NCBI GenBank assembly: GCA_963926405.1
Contig: CAWUXI010000131.1
Span: forward strand, 1-8,008
Direction of reading: 5' to 3'
Source of the DNA: CALSMU01 sp963926405
Lineage (GTDB): Bacteria > Bacteroidota > Bacteroidia > Flavobacteriales_D > Parvicellaceae
DNA length: 8,008 nt
Shown piece by piece: positions 1-5,663 of the stretch; within the stretch, counting starts at the first letter, position 1; each line of letters starts with the position of its first letter. Position numbers and translations under genes: made by a program. The notes beneath the pieces were generated by a model. That model ran no database searches. It was not told where the DNA came from and worked only from the letters and a program-made list of their open reading frames with translations.

Positions 1-531
1 ACAGAAACAACTGATGGAACAGATCCAAATAACCCTTGTGATTTCGTATTAGCAAATGCAACATTAACACCGGATGCACTATGGATAGCAAATGATTGTG
101 ATGGCGATGGTGTAACCAACGGAACAGAAACAACTGATGGAACAGATCCAAATAACCCTTGTGATTATTTAACAGCTAGTCAAACATTGGCTACTGGTTT
201 ATTGTGGGATGCCGCAGATTGCGATGGCGATGGAGTAACCAATGGAACAGAAGTAATAGACGGAACTGATTCAAATGATCCTTGTGATTATTTAACGGCT
301 AGTCAAACATTAGCTACTGGTTTATTATGGGATGCCGCAGATTGCGACGGTGATGGTGTAACCAACGGAACAGAAACAACTGATGGAACTGATCCAAATG
401 ATCCGTGTGATTATTTATTAACGAGCCAAACATTAATGACGATGGCATCTTGGGACACTATTGATTGCGATGGCGATGGCGTAACCAATGGCACTGAGGT
501 TATGGATGGAACTGATTTACAAGACCCATGT
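1..531 (+). repeat. 123-bp in-frame tandem repeat array (TSP3-like units)
   Basis: Units start at 1, 124, 247 and 370, with a partial one at 493-531. The period is exactly 123 bases (41 codons): the DCDGDG motif codons begin at 94, 217, 340 and 463. Positions 1-43 and 124-166 are identical at the DNA level, while other units differ largely at synonymous third positions. The array continues beyond the left edge of the window. Each unit encodes one acidic DxDxDG loop, one GTD turn and two cysteines. The exact period with patchy identity suggests duplication or gene conversion between units. Confidence 0.93.
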
Positions 532-867
532 AGTTTTATTGAAGGTAGCATTACTATAACTATAACTTCCTCTGCACCATGTGGGTTAAATGTTCCAGAA
601 GGATTCTCTCCAAATGGCGATGGAGTAAATGATGTGTATGTAATAGATGGAATTGATATTTATCCAAATAATACATTATTGATATTGAATCGTTGGGGGA
701 ACAAAGTGTTTGAATCCAATGGAGGTTATCAAAATAATTGGGATGGAACAAATATGTTTGGAGTTTCAGTTGGAGATGATCAATTGCCTTCAGCAACTTA
801 CTTCTTCATATTAGAACTAGAAGAAGGATTAGAACCAATAAAAGGATACATCTATTTAAATAGATAA
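1..867 (+). CDS. Large repetitive surface protein with type B T9SS sorting domain (3' part only)
   Basis: The reading frame is open from the first base, so the gene begins upstream; 288 residues are visible. Residues 1-177 are 41-residue repeats carrying DCDGDGVTNG followed by DGTDxxDPC. This Asp-rich pattern resembles thrombospondin type 3 calcium-binding repeats, and each unit has two cysteines. After a short linker, residues 196-288 form the C-terminal domain known as gliding-motility-associated C-terminal or CHU_C (type B T9SS sorting signal). Its marks are a FSPNGDGVNDVY-like start, an LNRWGNKVFES core, a WDGT motif, and an ending in GYIYLNR. By family knowledge such proteins cross the outer membrane through T9SS and stay on the surface or are released, often as adhesins. 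The PorP/SprF gene follows after 54 bases, the usual partner arrangement for type B cargo. The ligand is unknown. A TTG at 187 could be read as a start but lies inside the repeats and is not the real start. Confidence 0.93.
   Translation, partial: TETTDGTDPNNPCDFVLANATLTPDALWIANDCDGDGVTNGTETTDGTDPNNPCDYLTASQTLATGLLWDAADCDGDGVTNGTEVIDGTDSNDPCDYLTASQTLATGLLWDAADCDGDGVTNGTETTDGTDPNDPCDYLLTSQTLMTMASWDTIDCDGDGVTNGTEVMDGTDLQDPCSFIEGSITITITSSAPCGLNVPEGFSPNGDGVNDVYVIDGIDIYPNNTLLILNRWGNKVFESNGGYQNNWDGTNMFGVSVGDDQLPSATYFFILELEEGLEPIKGYIYLNR
586..864 (+). other. Type B T9SS C-terminal sorting domain (CHU_C / TIGR04131-like)
   Basis: This is the last ~93 codons of the repeat protein. The recognisable order is VPEGFSPNGDGVND, then a hydrophobic strand with LILNRWGNKVFES, then NWDGTN, then a TYFFILEL strand, and a final GYIYLNR. 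Length and motif order match the type B class, which depends on a SprF-like protein for secretion in Flavobacterium (family knowledge). A cysteine at codon 580-582 just precedes the domain. Confidence 0.93.
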
Positions 868-921
868 AAAAAGTAATTTAATCATCCCCCTTCATAAATA
901 AATGGGGCAAAATTAAATAGT

Positions 922-1851
922 ATGAAAAAAATAATAATTGGAATTTTAACATTGATGTTATTTACATCTATCGAAGGGCAGCAAGATGCGATGTTTACGC
1001 ATTACGCATTTAATACCTTAGCAGTTAATCCGGCATACGCTGGTACTAGAGACGCCCTTACTGTTACAACTCTTCATCGCTCGCAGTGGGTTGGTTTTGA
1101 AGGAGCGCCAAACACACAGACGCTAACTTTACACACACCTATTCATAATGATAAATTAGGATTGGGCCTATCAATAATGAATGATGAAATAGGACCAATA
1201 AATACAATGTCTTTGTATGGAGATTTCGCATACAAAATTAAAATAAATGAAAAGGGGAAGCTTGCTCTTGGACTAAAAGGAGGAATTAACCTTATGCAAG
1301 GTGAATTAAATACGCTAAACCTGGATGAACAAAATGATGCAAGTTTTACGAATAATATTGAAAGTAAAATCCTTCCTAATTTTGGTTTTGGGGCTTATTA
1401 TTATACTGAAAAATGGTATGTAGGATTGTCTACTCCAAAATTATTAGAAAACAATTTTAGCACAAACACTGTCACAGGTTCTTCTGGTTTAAACGGAGAG
1501 CAAAGACACTTTTATGTAATAGGAGGAACGGTATTATCCATTTCTCAAAACCTTAAGTTCAAACCATCTACTTTTATTAAAGTAACGAAAGCTGCACCAA
1601 TTGAGGCAGATTTGACAGGGATGTTTATTTATAAAGACCTTTTTGAAGCGGGAGTGATGTTAAGGACAGGTGATGCAGTAGGCGCGTTATTTGGGTATAA
1701 TATAAATAATCAATTTAGAGTTGGTTATTCTTATGATTGGTCTTTTACAAATAAGACATTTAAATATAATGGAGGGTCACATGAATTGATGATTCGCTAT
1801 GATTTCATCTACAAAGATAAAGCCCGTATTCGATCACCTAGATATTTTTAA
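922..1851 (+). CDS. PorP/SprF-family type IX secretion outer-membrane protein
   Basis: This 309-residue protein has a lysine-plus-hydrophobic N-terminal signal (residues 1 to about 19, MKKIIIGILTLMLF) followed at once by the family hallmark QQDAMFTHYAFNTLAVNPAYAG, then LHRSQWVGFEGAPNTQTLTLHTPI. The rest alternates short amphipathic strands and turns, ending in an aromatic-rich stretch, as expected for an outer-membrane beta-barrel. Length is typical for the family. PorP belongs to the T9SS outer-membrane machinery; SprF paralogues are needed to secrete individual type B cargo proteins. Its position between a type B cargo gene and a PD40/OmpA gene, with gaps of 54 and 18 bases, suggests it is the dedicated partner of the upstream surface protein rather than the housekeeping PorP. 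No strong Shine-Dalgarno is seen; the leader is A-rich, common in Bacteroidota. A gene symbol is withheld because genomes usually carry many paralogues. Confidence 0.95.
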   Translation: MKKIIIGILTLMLFTSIEGQQDAMFTHYAFNTLAVNPAYAGTRDALTVTTLHRSQWVGFEGAPNTQTLTLHTPIHNDKLGLGLSIMNDEIGPINTMSLYGDFAYKIKINEKGKLALGLKGGINLMQGELNTLNLDEQNDASFTNNIESKILPNFGFGAYYYTEKWYVGLSTPKLLENNFSTNTVTGSSGLNGEQRHFYVIGGTVLSISQNLKFKPSTFIKVTKAAPIEADLTGMFIYKDLFEAGVMLRTGDAVGALFGYNINNQFRVGYSYDWSFTNKTFKYNGGSHELMIRYDFIYKDKARIRSPRYF

Positions 1852-1869
1852 ACTACAAAGTATATTCAA

Positions 1870-4119
1870 ATGAAAAATGCATTAATAGTTTTAGCAACAT
1901 TCCTTTCTATAAGTATAGCTGCTCAAAAAGAAACAAAAGAATTAAAAGGAGATATACTTTTCGAAAATTACTCTTTTTCAGCTGCCATTGATAAATATAT
2001 AGCAGTTGATGGATTGACTATAGAAGGAAGCCGAAGATTGGCTGAAAGCTATAAAAATATAGGAGACAATAATAAAAGTGAAGAAACCTATGCATTTGTT
2101 GTTAGCTCATTAGAAGCGACAGCAGCGGATTTTCATAGTTATGCTGCTGTATTGCGTTTAAATGGAAAATACGAAGACAGTGATGTTTGGATGAATAAAT
2201 TTCAACTCAAATCACCAAATGATCTGCGGGCAAAAGATTATGCGAAAAATGTTGCTAAATTTCCGATGCTGTTAAAAGATGAGGGACGTTACAGCATAAC
2301 TACTTTGGATATTAATACGGATCAACAAGATTTTGGTCCATCGTATTATAAGGAACAAATTGTATTTGCAAGCAGTAGAGAAGGGGTTAAGACAATCAAA
2401 AGAAATTACAATTGGAATGGAAAACCGTTTTTAGATTTATACGTTGCAGATGTTGAGTCAGATCAGCTAAATAATCCAAAACAAATTAATAAAAAATTGA
2501 ATAATAATATGCATGAAGGTCCAGCTTCATTTACTGAAGATGGAAATTACATGATTTTCACGAGAAGTAATTACGAAAGTAAAAGTGAAGATGGGACAGT
2601 TAAGTTACAACTGTTTTATGCATATAAAAATAAAGAAGGTGACTGGAACAAAGAATTACCCTTTAAATTAAATAATAATGAGTATTCAGTTGGTCACCCT
2701 TCACTTACAAGAGATGGTAAGATACTGTATTTTTCAAGTGATATGCCAGGAGGTAAAGGAGGGGTAGATATTTATAAGGTTGAAATGAATGTGGATAGCA
2801 CTTGGTCCGATCCAATTAACCTAGGCGAAAGCATCAATACAGAAGGAGATGAGATGTTTCCATTCTATCAAGAAGATCAAGGTGTCTTGTTTTTTGCAAG
2901 TAATGGGCATTTAGGTTTGGGTGGGTTAGATATTTTCTTATCTCCAGAAATGGGGAATGGAGAGTACTCGAAAGTCTTAAATGCAGGTGCGCCTATGAAT
3001 ACTAAAGCTGATGATTTTTCTTTAATAGTAGACAATAAAATGCGAAAAGGATATTTTTCTTCCAATCGTGCGGATGGAAAAGGAGACGATGATATTTATG
3101 CATTTGAATTATTAAAACCATTTACATTTGGCATCCTTCTTAAAGGAATAGCTAAAGATAAAGTAGGGAATACATTAGCAGGAACAAAAGTGAATTTATA
3201 TGACCTGGAAGGAAATGTGTTACAAACCGTAACTACTTCTGAAGGCGGAGTATATGAGTTTACGTTAGAGGCAGATAAAAACTTTACTCTTAATGGAACT
3301 AAAGCAGATTATTTTGAAGGTAAGAGCACGGTGAGTTCAAAAACATCAGCTAGTGAAATTGTAGTGGATTTAATTCTTGAAAAAGATCCTGGCTTGTCAT
3401 TGTATGCATTAATTACAGATAAGAAAACAGGTGAGGTTTTAGAAGGTGTATTGTTAGTAGTTGTTGATAATATGTCGGGGGATGAAATTGAGCATATTAC
3501 TCCTGCAACAGGGGATTACAGACGGCCGTTAATTGACAAAAAATTAAGTGATAGGGGAAGTTATAATTTCACATTGAGTAGAGAAGGGTATTTTACTAAA
3601 ACATTAACTTACAATGTAGCGTTTGCTGAGCCTGGACAATTTAATGTGCATGCATCATTAGATTTCGGAATGGACCCAGAGGTGAAAGACCTGAGTGAAT
3701 TAGTAAAGATTAATCCAATTAACTTTGATTTAAATAAGTATAAGATACGTCCTGATGCTGCTATAGAATTGGATAAAATTGTAGAAATAATGAATAAGTA
3801 TCCTACTATGATTGTAGAGCTAGGAGCACATACTGATTGTAGAGGAAGTAAGAAGTATAATGCACGTTTGTCAGGTCAGAGGGCAAATGCTTCAGCAACT
3901 TATATAAAAGGAGAAATAAGCAATCCAGAACGAATTTACGGTAAAGGATATGGTGAGTCAAAAATATTGAACGGATGTGAATGTGAGGGAACGATAAAAT
4001 CTACCTGTGAAGAAGAACAGCATGCAGAAAATAGAAGAACAGAGTTTAAAGTGATTTCAACTGGAAATGATAAGGTAAAAGTAACAAATACCAGTGCTGA
4101 CTCTTTTGATGAAAAGTAA
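1870..4119 (+). CDS. PorE-like TPR/PD40-propeller/OmpA periplasmic protein
   Basis: This 749-residue protein has a signal peptide with likely cleavage after SIAA (residue 18). Residues 20-125 form a helical, TPR-like region (FENYSFSAAIDKY, then paired helices). Residues about 155-415 hold PD40/WD40-like propeller blades, seen as repeated IVFASSR, ILYFSSD, VLFFASN and KGYFSSNR strands, several followed by GGxDIY or DDDIY. Two carboxypeptidase-regulatory-like beta domains follow at about 424-505 and 512-600. Residues about 610-730 are an OmpA C-terminal domain with INFDLNKYKIRPDA, and with D656 and R671 in the TDxRGS...LSxxRA peptidoglycan-binding pattern. A CECEG...C insert near its end resembles that of other Bacteroidota OmpA proteins. 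The architecture matches PorE of Porphyromonas gingivalis, which links T9SS components to peptidoglycan. Adjacency to a PorP/SprF gene 18 bases upstream supports a complex of the two, which is inference. Many paralogues share this layout, so it need not be the core PorE. Confidence 0.95.
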   Translation: MKNALIVLATFLSISIAAQKETKELKGDILFENYSFSAAIDKYIAVDGLTIEGSRRLAESYKNIGDNNKSEETYAFVVSSLEATAADFHSYAAVLRLNGKYEDSDVWMNKFQLKSPNDLRAKDYAKNVAKFPMLLKDEGRYSITTLDINTDQQDFGPSYYKEQIVFASSREGVKTIKRNYNWNGKPFLDLYVADVESDQLNNPKQINKKLNNNMHEGPASFTEDGNYMIFTRSNYESKSEDGTVKLQLFYAYKNKEGDWNKELPFKLNNNEYSVGHPSLTRDGKILYFSSDMPGGKGGVDIYKVEMNVDSTWSDPINLGESINTEGDEMFPFYQEDQGVLFFASNGHLGLGGLDIFLSPEMGNGEYSKVLNAGAPMNTKADDFSLIVDNKMRKGYFSSNRADGKGDDDIYAFELLKPFTFGILLKGIAKDKVGNTLAGTKVNLYDLEGNVLQTVTTSEGGVYEFTLEADKNFTLNGTKADYFEGKSTVSSKTSASEIVVDLILEKDPGLSLYALITDKKTGEVLEGVLLVVVDNMSGDEIEHITPATGDYRRPLIDKKLSDRGSYNFTLSREGYFTKTLTYNVAFAEPGQFNVHASLDFGMDPEVKDLSELVKINPINFDLNKYKIRPDAAIELDKIVEIMNKYPTMIVELGAHTDCRGSKKYNARLSGQRANASATYIKGEISNPERIYGKGYGESKILNGCECEGTIKSTCEEEQHAENRRTEFKVISTGNDKVKVTNTSADSFDEK

Positions 4120-4143
4120 AGGACTAGCGCTTCATTTAAGGCT

Positions 4144-4170
4144 AACCGAAACGGTTCCGATACCTATCGG
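4144..4170. repeat. Two abutting palindromes (AACCG-AAA-CGGTT and CCGATA-CC-TATCGG)
   Basis: Two perfect inverted repeats sit back to back just after the OmpA gene: AACCG/CGGTT with a 3-base loop at 4144-4156, and CCGATA/TATCGG with a 2-base centre at 4157-4170. A G-run and TAGGG follow. The second resembles short GATA/TATC palindromes that I recall as common between genes in Bacteroidota genomes; that comparison is from memory and not verified. No T-run follows, so it is not a standard terminator. Confidence 0.6.
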
Positions 4171-4226
4171 GGGGTAGGGAAGGCTATTTGCATAAACTAA
4201 AAATAAGTTAACTGCCTGATTTAATT

Positions 4227-4248
4227 CCTCTTATAAAAGAGGTTTCTT
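4227..4248 (+). terminator. Small hairpin with short T-rich tail, weak terminator candidate
   Basis: CCTCTT (4227-4232) pairs with AAGAGG (4237-4242) around an ATAA loop, followed by TTTCTT. The stem is only six pairs and the tail is short, so termination would be weak. It lies 108 bases after the OmpA stop codon and overlaps the stop codon of the doubtful minus-strand mini-ORF. Confidence 0.3.
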
Positions 4249-4311
4249 CGGTGCAGCAATCATAGGGACATGGTTTTCTGCACACTGATAAAGCTCGATT
4301 AAATATTTCAT
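4231..4311 (-). CDS. Doubtful 26-residue mini-ORF with GGAGG upstream
   Basis: On the minus strand an ATG (4311-4309) opens a 26-codon frame ending in TAA (4233-4231). The product begins MKYLIELYQCAENHVP and ends KKPLL, with no family I recognise. A GGAGG lies four to eight bases upstream at nearly ideal Shine-Dalgarno spacing, which is the only positive sign. Bacteroidota rarely rely on such sites, an in-frame stop lies just upstream, and frames this short arise by chance often. It is the only minus-strand candidate in the window. It may be a small protein, a relic of a longer gene, or noise. Confidence 0.18.
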   Translation of the reverse strand: MKYLIELYQCAENHVPMIAAPKKPLL

Positions 4312-4334
4312 ATCCTCCAAAAAGTTTCAACTAT

Positions 4335-4390
4335 CCTCACTTGAGCTCACAAAGCTCTATTCCATTTAGGTTTGAGGCTTTTTTTCTTTT
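4335..4390 (+). terminator. Candidate intrinsic terminator region (hairpins then T7-C-T4)
   Basis: CCTCA (4335-4339) can pair with TGAGG (4373-4377), directly followed by C and a run of seven Ts, then C and four Ts (4379-4390). Nested inside is a second perfect hairpin, GAGCT-CACAA-AGCTC (4343-4357). The outer stem is short with a long interior, so the structure is moderate. It could end leftover transcription from the secretion operon about 270 bases after its last stop codon. Confidence 0.38.
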
Positions 4391-4411
4391 AAGGCCGATG
4401 GAACTTAAAAG
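4386..4411. repeat. 8-bp perfect inverted repeat CTTTTAAG / CTTAAAAG
   Basis: CTTTTAAG (4386-4393) and CTTAAAAG (4404-4411) are exact reverse complements separated by ten bases. The left arm overlaps the end of the T-rich tract. The dyad could be a protein-binding site or an extra hairpin beside the terminator; the high A/T content makes chance possible. Confidence 0.4.
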
Positions 4412-4535
4412 GGTAGGTAAGGAAAGGGGAAAAACACATCGCCTAATTCATTCCTAAATCAGTAAATTTCAGATTCAGATTTAATTAACGCAACAGAACC
4501 TAAAAAGGGGGTAATAAACCTAAATTAGCTTTCGT

Positions 4536-4687
4536 TACGTTGGGAAATCAAGAATTAAAAATCGAGAATGAATAAAGGAGTTTTTTTAGTGTAAGGCACT
4601 AGTTTTTAGCCATTTTTGAATCCAGTAAATGTAGTTTTAAGTTGAGTGGTATTTACGTTGGGGTGGCGAATGTCTGCGTTGGGAAAC
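4536..4687 (+). repeat. Three CGTTGGG direct repeats upstream of the response regulator
   Basis: CGTTGGG occurs at 4538-4544, 4656-4662 and 4677-4683, all in the same orientation. The first two share the longer TTACGTTGGG; the first and third share CGTTGGGAAA. The last two are 21 bases apart, about two helical turns, and lie just upstream of the candidate promoter. A role as an operator or activator site is inference. Confidence 0.4.
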
Positions 4688-4692
4688 TGACG

Positions 4693-4724
4693 TTTGCCAA
4701 GATTGATCTTAGATTATACATTTA
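4693..4724 (+). promoter_or_regulatory. Candidate Bacteroidota sigma-A promoter of the signalling cluster
   Basis: TTTG at 4693-4696 is followed after 20 bases by TACATTTA at 4717-4724. The known Bacteroidota consensus is TTG or TTTG at -33 and TAnnTTTG at -7, so only the final base of the -7 element differs. Transcription would start near 4730, giving a leader of about 22 bases before the response regulator ATG at 4753. Confidence 0.5.
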
Positions 4725-4752
4725 TCATAGTAATTAATTTAAAAAAGCGGAT

Positions 4753-5121
4753 ATGGCGAAGTTATTGACGATTGAGGATGATTTGCTTTTACGTGAAACG
4801 TTAACGGAAATACTAGAAGTTTATGGCCATGAGGTCTTTCAAGCAGGAGATGGTGAGGAAGGTGTAGAGTTGTTCTCTAAAACGTCTCCCGACCTGGTGC
4901 TTTGTGATATAAATATGCCTAAACTGGATGGTTTCGAGGTTTTAGCAAAGTTAAAGACGCTTGTGGGTGCATCCGAATTTCCTCCATTTATATTCCTATC
5001 GGCTAAATCAGATAAACAACACATAAATCATGGATTGTCCTTAGGAGCTGTAGATTTTGTTTCGAAGCCATATTCTACTCCAGAATTATTGAAGCTTATC
5101 GACCGATGGCTAAAAAAATAA
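4753..5121 (+). CDS. Single-domain response regulator (CheY-like receiver)
   Basis: The 122 residues are one complete receiver domain with no output domain. The acidic pocket is E8-D9-D10, the phospho-acceptor is D52 in LVLCDINMPKLDGF, the switch Ser is S83 in FLSAKSD, and the conserved Lys is K105 in VSKPY. The DNA ATG at 4753 places the first beta strand (KLLTIEDD) at once, as normal for the family. With no DNA-binding or enzymatic part it should act by protein contact or pass phosphate onward in a relay. The downstream kinase gene, same strand, is the obvious partner, although kinase pairing cannot be proved from sequence. A promoter candidate lies just upstream and a weak AAGCC/GGCTT hairpin (5126-5150) just downstream. 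Confidence 0.97.
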   Translation: MAKLLTIEDDLLLRETLTEILEVYGHEVFQAGDGEEGVELFSKTSPDLVLCDINMPKLDGFEVLAKLKTLVGASEFPPFIFLSAKSDKQHINHGLSLGAVDFVSKPYSTPELLKLIDRWLKK

Positions 5122-5174
5122 AGAAAAGCCCACGTTTCAGAAATAGGCTTATAAAATTTGCAATGACAGCATTC

Positions 5175-5203
5175 TTTCTAACGGTTAATGTTAATTACAT
5201 TTA
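5175..5203 (+). promoter_or_regulatory. Weak second promoter candidate before the STAS-like gene
   Basis: TACATTTA at 5196-5203 is the same -7-like octamer as the one ahead of the response regulator. The best -33-like element is TTTC at 5175-5178, 17 bases upstream, a poor match. Transcription would start about ten bases before the ATG at 5217. It would allow the STAS-like and kinase genes to be expressed apart from the regulator. Confidence 0.25.
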
Positions 5204-5216
5204 GATAAATTGTTTT

Positions 5217-5663
5217 ATGAACAAGGTAGATAATTTTTATAAATCCTTAAAAGAAGCTACTGAACATCAAACTAGATGCTCCAAAGCTTGGTTAATCAAA
5301 AAGGATGTTATATTCGTAGAATGTAAAGCGAATGCTGAAATTCAGTTGGAGGATGCAAAAGAAGATATGGAACTTTCCGAAAAATTGGTAGCGGAGGTTA
5401 ATTATTTTGCAACAATCATTGATGTTGCTAATATTAAGAGTATATCAAAAGAAGCGAGGGACTGGTATTCTCAATCCCAGAATGACAATCCGAGAAATGT
5501 TAGCGTGGCATTAATCGTAAATTCATTTTATACTAGAATTATTGCTAATTTCTTTCTTGGATTTAAGAATTCAAGAACAGAAATGAAAATTTTTAACGAA
5601 AAAGATGCCGCTATTGAATGGCTATATAAAGAATTAGATTTTAATGAAAGCCTAGGTGGATAA
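5217..5663 (+). CDS. STAS/SpoIIAA-like (DUF7793-type) small cytoplasmic protein
   Basis: This 148-residue soluble protein has no signal peptide or membrane segment. After a polar N-terminal stretch (1-23) it shows alternating strands and helices: WLIKKDVIFVECK, a helix EDAKEDMELSEKLV, strand ATIIDVANIKSIS, helix KEARDWYSQ, strand VSVALIVNS, helix YTRIIANFFLGF, strand MKIFNEKDAAIEWLYKEL. This order and the ISKEAR, ALIVNS, NFFLGF and ExxAxxWL pieces recall the STAS/SEC14-like DUF7793 proteins of Bacteroidota, assigned from memory of the family pattern. S75 and S77 sit roughly where SpoIIAA-type STAS proteins carry their phosphorylatable serine, but the DSSG motif is absent. The kinase gene starts inside the last eight bases of this gene, implying coupled translation and a shared pathway. 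A regulatory or adaptor role is inference. The start is the only ATG before codon 51. Confidence 0.8.
   Translation: MNKVDNFYKSLKEATEHQTRCSKAWLIKKDVIFVECKANAEIQLEDAKEDMELSEKLVAEVNYFATIIDVANIKSISKEARDWYSQSQNDNPRNVSVALIVNSFYTRIIANFFLGFKNSRTEMKIFNEKDAAIEWLYKELDFNESLGG

Larger units (their letters stand above)
4120..4752. other. 633-base intergenic region, no convincing gene
   Basis: This stretch separates the secretion operon from the signalling cluster. All six frames are broken into short pieces. It holds back-to-back palindromes (4144-4170), a small hairpin (4227-4242), a terminator-like hairpin with T-run (4335-4390), an 8-bp inverted repeat (4386-4393 with 4404-4411), a 10-bp inverted pair (4364-4373 with 4516-4525), three CGTTGGG direct repeats (4538, 4656 and 4677) and a candidate promoter ahead of the response regulator. 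About 4412-4535 shows nothing clear apart from one arm of the 10-bp pair. The region could hold a small RNA, a decayed gene or only regulatory DNA. Confidence 0.7.

Noticed and set aside
1..531. The 123-bp repeats as a CRISPR or other non-coding array
   Set aside because: The repeats are in frame, of constant 41-codon length, vary at silent positions and encode an acidic calcium-binding-like motif.
560..796. 78-codon minus-strand open frame inside the surface protein
   Set aside because: It is a shadow of the well-supported plus-strand type B sorting domain and has no recognisable features.
886..907. CCCC/GGGG pair between the surface protein and the SprF-like gene as a terminator
   Set aside because: It has only four base pairs with a 14-base loop and no T-run after it; the genes more likely share a transcript.
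2877..3065. 62-codon minus-strand open frame inside the OmpA gene
   Set aside because: It is a shadow of the PD40 propeller coding sequence.
4568..4594. Eight-codon plus-strand ATG frame (MNKGVFLV) as a possible leader peptide
   Set aside because: It is too short, lacks runs of regulatory codons, and no attenuator hairpin follows next to a gene.
4656..4683. CGTTGGG copies as integron attC core sites (GTTRRRY)
   Set aside because: The base after GTTGGG is G or A rather than a pyrimidine, no matching RYYYAAC arms were seen, and there is no cassette array or integrase.
4642..4737. Plus-strand open frame from a TTG (about 31 codons, with a longer open stretch upstream) ending just before the response regulator
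   Set aside because: It has no ATG, GTG is only internal, it overlaps the promoter candidate and direct repeats, and no family pattern is visible.
4839..5024. 61-codon minus-strand open frame inside the response regulator
   Set aside because: It is a shadow of the receiver domain, whose active-site residues are all present on the plus strand.
5126..5150. AAGCC/GGCTT hairpin after the response regulator as a terminator
   Set aside because: The stem is five pairs with a 15-base loop, and it is followed by ATAAAATTT rather than a T-run; too weak to call.
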